Shown here in pieces: positions 8,580 to 17,431 of a DNA stretch of 64,000 bases. The DNA lies in assembly GCF_964253035.1 (NCBI RefSeq), contig NZ_CAXUQL020000002.1, forward strand, positions 124,001 to 188,000, read 5' to 3'. The position numbers and the translations under genes are program-made. The stretch is from Pseudorhodoferax sp032153935. GTDB lineage: Bacteria > Pseudomonadota > Gammaproteobacteria > Burkholderiales > Burkholderiaceae_C. Position 1 is the first letter of the stretch; each line of letters opens with the position of its first letter. The notes below the pieces were generated by a model. That model was given only the letters and a program-made list of their open reading frames with translations. It did no database searches and was not told where the DNA came from.

Positions 8580-9455
8580 ATGGACACGATCATTCCGGCG
8601 GTCACGCCGCTGCGCCAGCGCATGCTCGAAGACATGCGCATCCGCAAGCTGGATCCACGCACGCAGGTGGCCTACATCCGGGCCGTGCGCAAGCTGGCCG
8701 CTTACCTGCACCGCTCGCCGGACACGGCCAGCGTGGAAGACCTGCGCAACTTCCAACTGCACCTGGTGGACTCGGGCACTTCGCCCATGACGCTGAACGC
8801 CACGCAGACCGGCCTGCGTTTCTTCTTCGACGTCACGCTGCAGCGCGTGGACCTGATGGCCCGCATGCATCCGGTCAAGCTGCCGCACAAGGTGCCCGTG
8901 GTGCTCAGCGTGCAGGAGACCACGCGCCTGATCGCCGCGGCCACCAACGTCAAGCACCAGGCCGCGCTGTCGGTTGCCTATGGCGCGGGCCTGCGCGCCA
9001 GCGAGGTCGTCCACCTGAAGGTCACCGACGTGGATGGCGAGCGCATGACGTTGAGGGTGGAGCAAGGCAAGGGCCGCAAGGACCGCTACGCGATGCTCAG
9101 CCCGGTGTTGCTGCAGCGTCTGCGCACCTGGTGGCGCGTCGCCAATGCGCAGGGCCGCATGCGGCCCGGTGGCTGGCTGTTCCCGGGCATGGACCCGACC
9201 GACCCACTGACGCCGCGCCAGCTCAACCGCGCCATTCATGCGGCCGCTGAAGCGGCCGGTATCGACAAGCGCGTCTCCACACACACGCTGCGCCACGGGT
9301 TCGCAACGCACCTGCTGGAGCGCAAGGTGGACATTCGCGTGATCCAGGTGCTGCTGGGCCACAAGCGGCTGGAGACGACGGCGATCTACACCCACGTGGC
9401 CACCGATCTGCTGCGCGAGGTGATCGGCCCGCTGGAGCCGCTGCCGCCGTCCTGA
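8580..9455 (+). CDS. Tyrosine recombinase of the IS91-like element (copy B)
   Basis: Its 291 residues are identical to the protein of 4453-5328. The catalytic pattern R (GLRASEV), HxLRH (HTLRHGFATHLL), H (LLGHKRLETT) and Y (IYTHV) is complete. The 118 bp between the element end and the start codon would hold the promoter for both IS genes. The transposase gene follows after 9 bp. No frameshift or stop separates the two copies, which points to recent duplication of the element within this genome. Confidence 0.92.
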   Translation: MDTIIPAVTPLRQRMLEDMRIRKLDPRTQVAYIRAVRKLAAYLHRSPDTASVEDLRNFQLHLVDSGTSPMTLNATQTGLRFFFDVTLQRVDLMARMHPVKLPHKVPVVLSVQETTRLIAAATNVKHQAALSVAYGAGLRASEVVHLKVTDVDGERMTLRVEQGKGRKDRYAMLSPVLLQRLRTWWRVANAQGRMRPGGWLFPGMDPTDPLTPRQLNRAIHAAAEAAGIDKRVSTHTLRHGFATHLLERKVDIRVIQVLLGHKRLETTAIYTHVATDLLREVIGPLEPLPPS

Positions 9456-9464
9456 GGTGCAGCC

Positions 9465-10643
9465 ATGGGACGGCCAGCCCTGGAGGTGGCCGATGTCTTC
9501 CACCAGCATGGCCCGGCCTGGCGTGCCGCCCAGCGCGGCCACCTGAGCCTGGGCCAGCTCAAGGTCATGTCGGCCATCGCACAGTGCCGCAGCGCGGCGC
9601 TGGGTGGCCACGTGCTGCGCTGCGAAGGCTGCGGTACCGACCAGGTCTCCTACAACTCCTGCCGCAACCGGCACTGCCCCAAGTGCCAGAGCGCGGCGGC
9701 ACAGCGCTGGCTCGATGCGCGCCAGGCCGATCTGCTGCCGGTGGAGTATTACCACGTGGTGTTCACGCTGCCGGCGCCCGTGGCGGACATCGCGTACCAG
9801 AACAAGGCGGTGCTCTATGGGCTGCTGTTCGACCTGGCCGCCGAGGTGCTGCTGACCATCGCCGCCGATCCGAAGCACCTGGGCGCCAGGATCGGGGCGA
9901 CACTGGTGCTGCACACCTGGGGCTCTGCGCTGACGCACCATCCGCACGTGCACGGCATCGTGCCCGGCGGTGGGCTGGCCCCCGATGGCAAGACCTGGGT
10001 GGCGTGCCGGCCTGGCTTCTTCCTGCCGGTGCGGGTGCTGTCGCGCCTGTTCCGAAGGCGCTTCCTTGAAGAGCTGTGGCGGCTGCACGCGGGCGGCAAG
10101 CTGCAGTTCTTCGGCGAGCAGGCCACCCTTGCCGGCGCACCGGCCTTCAAGCGCTGGCTGGCACCGCTGCGCCGGGTCGAGTGGGTGGTCTACGCTAAGC
10201 GTCCCTTCGCCGGGCCGCAGTCCGTGCTGGCCTATCTGTCGCGCTACACCCACCGGGTGGCGATCTCCAACAGCCGGCTGCTGGCGATGGACGAGCGCGG
10301 CGTGACGTTCCGCTGGAAGGACTACCGCGCCAAGGGCCGCACGCGCCACAAGGCCATGACGCTGGATCCGGCGGAGTTCATGCGCCGCTTCTTGCTACAC
10401 GTACTGCCTGCAGGCCTGCACCGCATCCGTCACTACGGGTTGCTGGCCAACGGCTGCCGCACGGCCAGCCTGGCGTTGGCGCGCGAGCTGCTCCAGGCTC
10501 CGCCAGCGCCCCTCGCGGCGGACAGTGACGCTGCTGCGTCGGCCCCGCCAGCTGCCACCTTCATCTGCCGGCACTGCGGGCAGGCAATGAGCATCTTGCT
10601 GGTCTTCATGCGCGGCATGGCCATCCGCGCACCGCCGCCATGA
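9465..10643 (+). CDS. IS91-family transposase (copy B)
   Basis: This protein is identical in length and sequence (392 aa) to that of 3265-4443. It shows the CEGCG...CRNRHCPKC finger, the THHPHVHGIV HUH-type motif and a C-terminal CRHCGQ finger. It is the second gene of the element. Downstream, 10644-10999 is the non-coding 3' end of the IS with its hairpin. Transposition of this family is rolling-circle with 5'-to-3' polarity and can carry adjacent DNA by one-ended events, so the ligD side of this copy is the one most exposed to such mobilisation. Confidence 0.92.
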   Translation: MGRPALEVADVFHQHGPAWRAAQRGHLSLGQLKVMSAIAQCRSAALGGHVLRCEGCGTDQVSYNSCRNRHCPKCQSAAAQRWLDARQADLLPVEYYHVVFTLPAPVADIAYQNKAVLYGLLFDLAAEVLLTIAADPKHLGARIGATLVLHTWGSALTHHPHVHGIVPGGGLAPDGKTWVACRPGFFLPVRVLSRLFRRRFLEELWRLHAGGKLQFFGEQATLAGAPAFKRWLAPLRRVEWVVYAKRPFAGPQSVLAYLSRYTHRVAISNSRLLAMDERGVTFRWKDYRAKGRTRHKAMTLDPAEFMRRFLLHVLPAGLHRIRHYGLLANGCRTASLALARELLQAPPAPLAADSDAAASAPPAATFICRHCGQAMSILLVFMRGMAIRAPPP

Positions 10644-10930
10644 CCAGCGACGGCACGCACGGATCGCAACACGCGCTGATCGGCCAGTGGCCTGCACCGG
10701 CTGGGCAATCGTGCGCGTGGCAGCTGCGTCACCATCGTGGACCACAGTTGGCCGGCTGCTGCTGGTCCATCCGATCAGGCGGCGCCGTCATGGGCGGCGC
10801 CATCCGGCATGCGCGGACCCACAGCCTGGCCGCCAGGACCAGCATCGCGTTGCTCAAATCCCCATAGCCTGCCGCGGCAAACTGCCGCAGCGACGCAATC
10901 CGCGGTTTCCTCCCTCGAGGCTTGTGCGAC

Positions 10931-10981
10931 ACCTGCCCTCAGGTCGTGGCTCATCCACGACCTGCGGCTTGCCGGGCAGGT
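10931..10981. repeat. Nested hairpin at the 3' end of IS91-like copy B
   Basis: The outer stem is ACCTGCCC (10931-10938) with GGGCAGGT (10974-10981). The inner stem is CAGGTCGTGG (10940-10949) with CCACGACCTG (10955-10964) around a 5-nt loop. The structure is 18 bp from the element end and is shared with copy A. It is likely part of the transposase recognition end. Confidence 0.6.
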
Positions 10982-11033
10982 ATCTCACAACCCTAAACAG
11001 GAGCGGGTAATGAGAATGCCTGCACCCCTTGCC

Positions 11034-14000
11034 TCATCTACTCGCAGCTCCGCCCAGAATCCTCTGTGCCCGCGTGAGCGTCTGCCGGTGCTTCCAGTAC
11101 GCCGCCCAAGGATCGTCTTTCTGAAAACTCAGGTAGTCGCGCGCCGTGGCGATGGTCCATTGCGCTCCACTCCTGAGCTCGGCCAGCTGCTCCCACGCCA
11201 CGGGCATCGACACACCCAGGCCAGCGCGCGAGCGCGCGGAGAACGCGGCCGCGGTCGTTGCACCGTGGCCATTGCGCAGGTAGTCCACGAAGAGCTTGCC
11301 GACGCGGTTGCGCGGGCCGCTCTTGGCGACGAACCGCGAGGGAATCGTCCGTGCGAGGTGCTTCACCACGGCCTGCGAGAAATCCTTGACCTCGTCGTAG
11401 CCCAACCGAGGTGCCAGCGGCACCACCACATGCAGTCCCTTGCCACCGGACGTCTTGAGCCAGCATTGCAGCTCCAGCTGTTCCAGAAATGCGCGCAGGA
11501 GGATGGCTGCTTCCTGCACGTGCTGCCACGGCGTGCCTTCGCCAGGGTCTAGGTCGAACACGATGCGGTCGGGCTTGTCGATGGACCGCGCCACGGAGTT
11601 CCAGGTGTGGAACTCGATCACGTTCATTTGGGCGCACGCCACCAGGGCCTTTGCGGAAGAGACTTCGAGCAGCTCCGCGTGGCCGGGCCACAGGCGCGCG
11701 GGCAAGTTGCGCACATGCGGAATCGATAACTTGTCATCATGCTTCTGGAAGAACAGCTCGCCGGTGACGCCATTCGGCCCGCGCACCAGCGACACCGGCC
11801 GGCCCTTCAGGTGTGGCAGCATCCAGTCGGCCACGCTTTCGTAGTAGCGCAACAGGTCGACCTTGCGCAAGCCGGTCGAGGGGTCGATGACGCGCTCGGG
11901 GTTGGTGACCTTGATCGCGGTGCTGGCCGGCTTCGCCTGGGCCGGGGCAACGCCGCCCAGCGCCTTCGCGCGTTCGCGCACGATGAGCGCCGCGGGCTTG
12001 TCTGTGCGAACGGCCCGGAAGACCGCATGGCGGACCTTCCCGTCGGGCGTCCATTCCCCAAACGCCACCTCGACCACGACGCTGGGTTGGACCCATCGTT
12101 CGCTGCCAGCCGCCCGCCGTGACCATCGGCCCGGCTTGGCGTCTTCCGGGGCCACGGCTGGCTTGCCGACCCGCAGCTTGCCGAGCAACGAATTTAGTTC
12201 GCGCGCCGTCGTCGAACTCCATCCCGTGCCGACGGAGCCTGCAAAGCGCAACGCCGTCCCCTCGTGGTACCCCAGAAGTAAGCTTCCCACTTCGCCGGCA
12301 GCACCGGCGCGGTCGGTGTACCCGACCACGACGAACTCCTGCCGGTGCTGGCACTTGAGCTTGAGCCAGCTCTCCGTTCGGCCTGGCGTGTACTTCGCGT
12401 CCGCGCGCTTAACCATGACCCCTTCCATGCCCATCTGGCAAGCGGCCTCCAGCAGTTGGCCTGGCAGGACCTCGAAGGACTGGCTGAATCGGACGATCTC
12501 CTCGTCGCGCTCCTCGAAGAGCTGCCGCAGCGCGGCGCGACGGCTGGCCAGCGGCACTTCGCGCAGGTCCATGCCGTCCAGGTAGGGCAGGTCGAAGACG
12601 AACATCTCGACATCCTGCGTGCGGCCGTTGTCGATGGCGTTCTGCAGGCGGTTGAAGTCGGGTAGGCCGGCATCGTTGAGCACCACGATCTCGCCGTCCA
12701 GCCAGGCGGTGTCCAGACCCAGCGCGGCGATGGCCTGGGCAATGGGCTCGAGCTTGTCGCTCCAGTCGTGGCCATTGCGGGTGAAGAGGCGAACGCTTGC
12801 GCGGTCCACTCGGGCAAGCAGGCGGTAGCCGTCGAACTTCGACTCGACGATCCAGTTGCCCTGCGGGACCGACGACACCAGCGTCGCAAGCTGGGGCTGC
12901 AGCTTGGCGGGCAACGGCGCACGCCGGGCCAGCTGCATGTCCGCGGAACTCGGTGCCTTCAGCGCCGGTACGCGCACGCGCTTCGGCTCACGCTCTTCGA
13001 CCAGGCCGAGCGGCTTGGCGTTGACGCTGTCGGGCAGCGCCTTGATGACGTCGTACTCCGTACTGGGCCGGGCCCATGCATCGCCGCGCTTCTTCAGGAG
13101 CAGCCACTGGTCCTGTTTCTTCGCGCCCGGCTTGGAGATGCGCACGAGCTCCCACAGACCGGCCAGCTTTTGCCCATGGAGATGGAAGATGAGCTTGCCC
13201 TTGACCAGGCCCTCGCGCGCGGCGCCAACCGGCTCCCAGGTGCCCTGGTCCCAGACGATGACTTTGCCGCCACCGTACTCGCCTTTGGGAATGCTGCCTT
13301 CGAAGCGGTTGTAGTCGATGGGATGGTCCTCGACATGGATCGCCATCTGCTTGACGGCGGGATCGTACGAGGGCCCCTTGGGCACGGCCCACGACACCAT
13401 GACGCCGTCCAGCTCCAGGCGCAGGTCGTAGTGCAGGCGGGAGGCCCAGTGCTTCTGGATGATGAAAGCCAGACCTTGCCCGCTGGCCTCTGTGCGTGTC
13501 TGGGCCTTGCCGGCAGGCTCGGCCGTCTTGGAGAAGTCGCGCTTGGCGTTGTATCGCGCGAGTGGGGCATTGCCGTCGGGAAGTGGAGCGGACACCTTGC
13601 TGGTCTTCGTGCTGGAGCGGACGGGTCGGATGGGCTTCAACGCCGTGCGGGACGCCCGCTTGGCCTTTGCCGGCGTCAGCTCTGCCCAGACCGGAGCGTG
13701 GTCGCTGGCATCTTCGCGGCCGCGCTCTTCCCGGTCCACGCCCGCGCGTTGGACCTTCAGTGCGGCGCTCACCAGGATGTGGTCGATCCGCAGCCCAGCG
13801 TTGCGCTCCCAGCGCTTGCGCCGGTAGTCCCAGAACGTGAACTGCTTGCCACCTGGATGGGTGGTCTCCAAGGCGTCGATCCATCCCTGCGTCAGCACCG
13901 CGGCGAATTGCTCGCGCGGTTCCGGCTGCAGCAATGCGTTGTCGCGCCAGGTGTCCGGCTTGTAGATGTCGGCATCCGTGGGCACCACGTTCCAGTCACC

Positions 14001-14435
14001 CATCAGCACGACCGGCTGGCCGGAATCCCACAGCGCCTGCGCGCGTAGACGCAGGCGCTCGAACCACGCCAGTTTGACATCGAACTTGGGACCTGGGCAA
14101 GGGTTGCCGTTGGGCAGGTACAGGCTGGCGAAGAGGACGCCGTTGATGGCCGCCTCCACGTAGCGGGCCTCCTTGTCCTTCGGATCACCGGGCAGGGAGG
14201 TCACGACGGGCAATGGCTCGTGGCCACGCGCGAGCAAGGCTACGCCATTCCAGGCACGCTGGCCGACCACGAGGCTCTGGTAGCCAGCGGCCGCCAGCGC
14301 CTTCGCCGGGAAGTCCGCACCTGGCGCCTTCAGCTCCTGCAGCGCGACCACATCGGGCTGGGCACGCTCCAGCCAGTCCAGCAGCACGTCCAGACGCTTG
14401 CGCACGTTGTTGATGTTCCAGGTCGCGACGCGCAT
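11034..14435 (-). CDS. ligD: Natural fusion: exonuclease III-type nuclease + DNA ligase D (phosphoesterase, ligase, polymerase)
   Basis: The 1133-aa protein starts MRVATWNINNVRKRLD (ATG 14435; a TTG four codons upstream is less likely). Residues 1 to about 255 form an exonuclease III/EEP domain: LQELKAP with the metal Glu, GDWNVVPTDADIY, LRIDHILVS and ASDHAPVW. A basic linker leads to LigD: 3'-phosphoesterase around residue 330 (HWASRLHYDLRLELDG, HVEDHPIDYNRFEGSIPKGEYG), ATP-dependent ligase with the adenylated Lys in VESKFDGYR near residue 530, then the primase-polymerase domain (RIVFDLDPGEG near residue 963). Ordinary LigD is about 830-870 aa, so the nuclease is an added module in one frame. 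It acts with Ku in bacterial non-homologous end joining; two ku genes lie next door. Confidence 0.93.
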   Translation of the reverse strand: MRVATWNINNVRKRLDVLLDWLERAQPDVVALQELKAPGADFPAKALAAAGYQSLVVGQRAWNGVALLARGHEPLPVVTSLPGDPKDKEARYVEAAINGVLFASLYLPNGNPCPGPKFDVKLAWFERLRLRAQALWDSGQPVVLMGDWNVVPTDADIYKPDTWRDNALLQPEPREQFAAVLTQGWIDALETTHPGGKQFTFWDYRRKRWERNAGLRIDHILVSAALKVQRAGVDREERGREDASDHAPVWAELTPAKAKRASRTALKPIRPVRSSTKTSKVSAPLPDGNAPLARYNAKRDFSKTAEPAGKAQTRTEASGQGLAFIIQKHWASRLHYDLRLELDGVMVSWAVPKGPSYDPAVKQMAIHVEDHPIDYNRFEGSIPKGEYGGGKVIVWDQGTWEPVGAAREGLVKGKLIFHLHGQKLAGLWELVRISKPGAKKQDQWLLLKKRGDAWARPSTEYDVIKALPDSVNAKPLGLVEEREPKRVRVPALKAPSSADMQLARRAPLPAKLQPQLATLVSSVPQGNWIVESKFDGYRLLARVDRASVRLFTRNGHDWSDKLEPIAQAIAALGLDTAWLDGEIVVLNDAGLPDFNRLQNAIDNGRTQDVEMFVFDLPYLDGMDLREVPLASRRAALRQLFEERDEEIVRFSQSFEVLPGQLLEAACQMGMEGVMVKRADAKYTPGRTESWLKLKCQHRQEFVVVGYTDRAGAAGEVGSLLLGYHEGTALRFAGSVGTGWSSTTARELNSLLGKLRVGKPAVAPEDAKPGRWSRRAAGSERWVQPSVVVEVAFGEWTPDGKVRHAVFRAVRTDKPAALIVRERAKALGGVAPAQAKPASTAIKVTNPERVIDPSTGLRKVDLLRYYESVADWMLPHLKGRPVSLVRGPNGVTGELFFQKHDDKLSIPHVRNLPARLWPGHAELLEVSSAKALVACAQMNVIEFHTWNSVARSIDKPDRIVFDLDPGEGTPWQHVQEAAILLRAFLEQLELQCWLKTSGGKGLHVVVPLAPRLGYDEVKDFSQAVVKHLARTIPSRFVAKSGPRNRVGKLFVDYLRNGHGATTAAAFSARSRAGLGVSMPVAWEQLAELRSGAQWTIATARDYLSFQKDDPWAAYWKHRQTLTRAQRILGGAASR

Positions 14436-14462
14436 GGTCTGCAGCAAGCCTCGAGTTGCGGG

Positions 14463-14768
14463 CTAACGCGCGGGCCCGAATCCGAAGTACGCGCCCTTCG
14501 CCGGCGTGGTGCTCGCCGGCCGAGGCGCGGCAGAGGCAGAAGGCGTGTCCGCCTTCTCCTGCCGCGCTCTCGGTCCCAGGTCCAGATCCTGCACCAAGTC
14601 CTGCAGTGCCAGCAGCCCCTCGGCCATGGCAAGCTTGTAGCTGCGCACGGGAGACTGCGCCCTGCTCAGCGGCTGCCAGTCTTCACCGGCGCGTTCGGTC
14701 AGTACCCAGGTGAACTTCCCGCTGTGAGGCTCTTCAACATGTACGGCGATTTGGCGCAGGGCTGGCAT
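14463..14768 (-). CDS. Small conserved-type protein beside ligD, function unknown
   Basis: The 101-aa product begins MPALRQIAVHVEEPHSGKFTWVLTER. It looks like one compact domain (residues 1-60) followed by a low-complexity Ala/Pro/Ser tail ending AYFGFGPAR. There is no signal peptide or membrane segment. It ends 27 bp before the ligD start on the same strand, so it is probably the first gene of a two-gene operon with ligD, divergent from ku. Position suggests an accessory end-joining role, but no domain is recognised and no function is assigned. Confidence 0.6.
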   Translation of the reverse strand: MPALRQIAVHVEEPHSGKFTWVLTERAGEDWQPLSRAQSPVRSYKLAMAEGLLALQDLVQDLDLGPRARQEKADTPSASAAPRPASTTPAKGAYFGFGPAR

Positions 14769-14921
14769 CGGCGTAGGGTATCGCCGCCATCCCGGCTGCG
14801 GTGCATGTCGGCTTGCTGCCTGACGGCGGTTGCCTGCGGCGACCTACGTCGCCAAGGTCGGCGCGGCCCACACTGCCTGCTTCCGGGGATCCCCGCCCCG
14901 CAGCTCACAGGGAGGCCGCAC

Positions 14922-15836
14922 ATGGCAACAGGATCGCGCACGCTCTGGAAGGGTGCCATCACCTTCGGTCTGGTCCACATTCCGGTCGGCCTGCACACGG
15001 CATCGACGGAGCAGGGCGTCGACTTCGACTGGCTGGACAAGCGCTCGATGGACCCCGTGGGCTACAAGCGCATCAACAAGCGCACGGGCAAGGAAATCAC
15101 CAAGGAGAACATCGTCAAGGGCGTGCAGTACGAGGACGGCAAGTACGTCATCGTCAGCCCGGATGAGATCGAGGCGGTGTTTCCGAAGACCACTCAGACC
15201 ATCGAGATCGAGCGCTTCATTGACGCAGGCGCGATGCCCTTCATCTTCCTGGAGCGTCCGTACTATGTGGCGCCGATCAACAAAAGCGAGAAGGTCTACG
15301 CCTTGTTGCGCGAGGCCTTGGTCGACACTGGCAAGATCGCGCTGGCCAAGGTCGTCATCGCCACCAAGCAGCACCTCGCGGCGCTGGTGCCTTCGGGGCC
15401 CGCGCTCGTGCTGAACCTGCTGCGCTGGGGCGACGAGGTCAAGACCCTGGATGCATTGGACCTGCCTGCGGCAGGCCGCAAGAACATCAGCGCAGCCGAG
15501 ATGAAGATGGCCAAGCAGCTGGTCGCCGAGATGTCGGGCGATTGGGACCCTGATGACTTCAAGGACGAGTTCCGGCACCAGGTCATGAAGCTGGTCGACA
15601 AGAAGGTCAAGGCGGGCAAGACCGAGACCGTGATCCAGCCAGAGGAGGAAGCGCCGGAGGCCGCGAACGTGGTAGATCTGACAGCCCTGCTGCAGCGCAG
15701 CCTCAAGGGCGGACGCAAGCCTGCAGGCAAGGCACCGTCGGCGAGCGCGGCAGCCAAGAAACCTCCCGCGAAGAAGGCAAGCGCGGGCAAGAAGACCACC
15801 GCCAAGAAGTCCGCGCCGGCGAAGAAGGCTGCCTGA
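14922..15836 (+). CDS. ku: Ku protein, NHEJ DNA-end binding (first paralogue)
   Basis: The 304-aa protein starts at an ATG with a good GGGAGG ribosome site 8 bp upstream; the open frame extends further upstream but without Ku-like sequence. It opens SRTLWKGAITFGLVHIPVGLHTA and continues with the Ku core (DWLDKRSMDPVGYKRINKRTGKEI, ERPYYVAPINKSEKVYALLREAL, LVPSGPALVLNLLRWGDEV). The C-terminal tail is very rich in Lys, Ala and Pro (AAKKPPAKKASAGKKTTAKK), as in Ku proteins whose basic tail binds DNA and recruits LigD. It forms a homodimeric or, with the second Ku, possibly heterodimeric ring on broken ends. It diverges from the ligD operon. Confidence 0.93.
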   Translation: MATGSRTLWKGAITFGLVHIPVGLHTASTEQGVDFDWLDKRSMDPVGYKRINKRTGKEITKENIVKGVQYEDGKYVIVSPDEIEAVFPKTTQTIEIERFIDAGAMPFIFLERPYYVAPINKSEKVYALLREALVDTGKIALAKVVIATKQHLAALVPSGPALVLNLLRWGDEVKTLDALDLPAAGRKNISAAEMKMAKQLVAEMSGDWDPDDFKDEFRHQVMKLVDKKVKAGKTETVIQPEEEAPEAANVVDLTALLQRSLKGGRKPAGKAPSASAAAKKPPAKKASAGKKTTAKKSAPAKKAA

Positions 15837-15945
15837 GCAGGCCGTCCAGGTGGGCCGGCTTCCGGCCGCAGCTTGCCGCGTCGTCCTACGCCGTGGCCGC
15901 CGGAACAGGCCACGATGGACCGATCCACAGTTCAAGGAGGCAATC

Positions 15946-16122
15946 ATGGCAGACGACAAGGGCCAGACCGCAGCGGATCGCCAGCGCATCAGCATCGCAG
16001 AAGACTACGAGCGGCGCGACTGGGCCAAGAGCCTGGGCACGACGGAGGACAAGCTGAGGGAGGCCGTGCAAGCCGTCGGCAACTCCGCCGACAAGGTGCG
16101 TGAGTATCTGCGGAGCCACTAA
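15946..16122 (+). CDS. DUF3606 small protein
   Basis: The 58-aa product has a strong AAGGAGG ribosome site six bases before its ATG. The sequence MADDKGQTAADRQRISIAEDYERRDWAKSLGTTEDKLREAVQAVG matches the DUF3606 pattern of small proteins common in Proteobacteria, with a helical YEVRDWAKSLGVSEDELR-like core. It is soluble and has no cysteine. It lies 109 bp after ku and 7 bp before the next small gene. Function unknown; the family often sits near stress and NHEJ genes. Confidence 0.75.
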   Translation: MADDKGQTAADRQRISIAEDYERRDWAKSLGTTEDKLREAVQAVGNSADKVREYLRSH

Positions 16123-16129
16123 GACGGCC

Positions 16130-16345
16130 ATGACCGAAAGAACCACCTTCGTCATTCCGGCGGACCGCTTTGCGGCGCTCGTCGCTGCCATCACCCTGTC
16201 CGCGCTTCCCGCGGCCGCCCAGGACAAAGGCTCGGCGCCGCAACCCACGGTGGGCGAGACCCAGGCCCCGCGCGAGGACGGCACAACGCGAACGCGCACG
16301 CCGCGCGACAACGACCCTGGCAGCATCCTTGGAACCGCCGAGTAG
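16130..16345 (+). CDS. Small exported hypothetical protein
   Basis: The 71-aa product begins MTERTTFVIPADRFAALVAAITLSALPAAAQDKG, a plausible though long signal peptide with an AAAQ cleavage region. The mature part is short, polar and disordered-looking (REDGTTRTRTPRDNDPGSILGTAE). The ATG is 7 bp after the DUF3606 stop, so the two may be cotranscribed. No domain is recognised. Moderate confidence that it is a gene, because the reading frame, spacing and signal peptide fit, but it could be spurious. Confidence 0.5.
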   Translation: MTERTTFVIPADRFAALVAAITLSALPAAAQDKGSAPQPTVGETQAPREDGTTRTRTPRDNDPGSILGTAE

Positions 16346-16364
16346 TCACGAAGGGAGACCTGCC

Positions 16365-16553
16365 ATGCTCGACAACTCCACCCTGCTGCGGATGCAGCAG
16401 CAGCAACAGCAGCAACCGAACATCCCGCAGCCCAGTCCGGCGCTGTCGCCGCAGCCGAGCCATATCGACCGGCCGCAGAATCCGCTCCCGGGCAATCCTC
16501 CGGTGATGCCGCAGTCGACACCTTCAGAGACCGACGCGCTGCCCGGTATTTGA
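16365..16553 (+). CDS. Small Gln/Pro-rich hypothetical protein
   Basis: The 62-aa product is preceded by a good GGGAG ribosome site. It begins MLDNSTLLRMQQQQQQQPNIPQ and stays rich in Pro, Gln and Ser, with no predicted fold, signal peptide or membrane segment. It follows the previous small gene by 19 bp and ends 23 bp before the convergent MerR-TPR gene. Nothing in it points to a function. Confidence 0.5.
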   Translation: MLDNSTLLRMQQQQQQQPNIPQPSPALSPQPSHIDRPQNPLPGNPPVMPQSTPSETDALPGI

Positions 16554-16576
16554 ATTCTTGAGAGCAGCCGCGCTGA

Positions 16577-17431
16577 TCAGCGCCCCAGCCCGCGCTCGAT
16601 GCGCCGGTACGCGCTCCAGTGCCTCAGGGCCCCTTGCACGTCCCCTTCGCGCTGCAGCAGCCTGGCCAGGTTGAAATGGGCATCCCCGAACTGCGGGTCG
16701 TGTTGCAGAGCTGACCTGTAGCTGGACACGGCAGCCTGCCGCTGGTCCGTGTCTTCCAGAGCGATGGCGTGGTTGAAATGCAGATACGCATCAGCAACGC
16801 CGTTGGCAAGGGCTTGCTCGAAAACGACCACAGCCTCTGCGCAGACGCCGTCCTCGCACAGCATTGCACCGAGCGCGACGTACGCGGGCAGCAGCGTGCT
16901 GTCCAGTGCGATGGCCTGGCGGTACGCATCCATTGCCGCTTTACGGTCCTCGGCTCCCAAGGCATCGCCGCGCGCGAGGTGCTCCTGAGCAGCTTGGGCA
17001 GCGGGCCGCGAGGCCTCGCGAGCGGGTCCATTCACGACCGCCAAGCTACCGTCGTCGGCCGTCACCATCTCGAAGTCCATCACGAGCTGCCCGGTCGCTG
17101 CGTCCCGCGGCAGGCCCGCCTCGCGCACCACCACGTCCGGTCCCTCGGCGGTGAGGCGCAAGCCGGTCAAAGGCAGTGTCGGCGGGAGCGCGTCGCGTAA
17201 GTTCGCCAGCGCCTGCAGGATGGTGCGAGGAGGAATGCGGGCCCGGCGCAGGTCGTACGCCGTGCGCAGCAGCACCAAGTCCTGGAAAGAGAACCGCATC
17301 TCGTTGCGCGGCCCACGCGCTGGACGGACGAACTCCTGTGCGATGAGCCCGGCCACGGTGTGGCGGGACAGGCCCAGCATGTCCTGGACCCGACGCAGGG
17401 TCCACACGCCTGGCGCATGAGCAGATGTCAC
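16577..17431 (-). CDS. MerR-type HTH regulator fused to TPR repeats, overlapping the second ku
   Basis: The start is a GTG at 17431 that overlaps the ku stop by 4 bp (GTGA). Residues 10-75 form a MerR-like winged helix (WTLRRVQDMLGLSRHTVAGLIAQEFVRPARGPRNEMRFSFQDLVLLRTAYDLRRARIPPRTI). The C-terminal half, about residues 150-280, is built of TPR-like helices (AMDAYRQAIALDSTLLPAYVALGAMLCEDG, AYLHFNHAIALEDTDQRQAAVSSYRSALQHDPQFGDAHFNLARLLQREGD). This is a one-component regulator with a protein-interaction scaffold. Coupling to ku suggests it senses or controls NHEJ gene use, but this is inference. Confidence 0.75.
   Translation of the reverse strand: MTSAHAPGVWTLRRVQDMLGLSRHTVAGLIAQEFVRPARGPRNEMRFSFQDLVLLRTAYDLRRARIPPRTILQALANLRDALPPTLPLTGLRLTAEGPDVVVREAGLPRDAATGQLVMDFEMVTADDGSLAVVNGPAREASRPAAQAAQEHLARGDALGAEDRKAAMDAYRQAIALDSTLLPAYVALGAMLCEDGVCAEAVVVFEQALANGVADAYLHFNHAIALEDTDQRQAAVSSYRSALQHDPQFGDAHFNLARLLQREGDVQGALRHWSAYRRIERGLGR

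Larger units (their letters stand above)
8461..10999 (+). mobile_element. IS91-family element with accessory tyrosine recombinase, copy B (plus orientation)
   Basis: This is the second 2539-bp copy, inverted relative to 2909-5447. It carries the recombinase at 8580-9455, the transposase at 9465-10643 and a non-coding 3' tail of about 356 bp with a nested hairpin. The 5' end has a small inverted repeat ACCGC-TCGC-GCGGT (8470-8483). Its right end lies only 34 bp from the end of the ligD gene, so it may supply or remove downstream sequence there. The segment between copies, 5448-8460, can be inverted by homologous recombination. Confidence 0.88.

Noticed and set aside
2909..10999. A composite transposon made by the two IS91-like copies
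   Set aside because: IS91-type elements do not form classical composite transposons, the copies are inverted, and no flanking target duplication is seen.
12768..14048. A 426-aa plus-strand frame over ligD
   Set aside because: It is the complement of the LigD coding sequence and has no recognisable fold or ribosome site.
14220..14921. N-terminal extension of ku1 to 14220
   Set aside because: The extra sequence is not Ku-like and overlaps the divergent genes; the ATG at 14922 has a strong ribosome site and the conserved Ku start.
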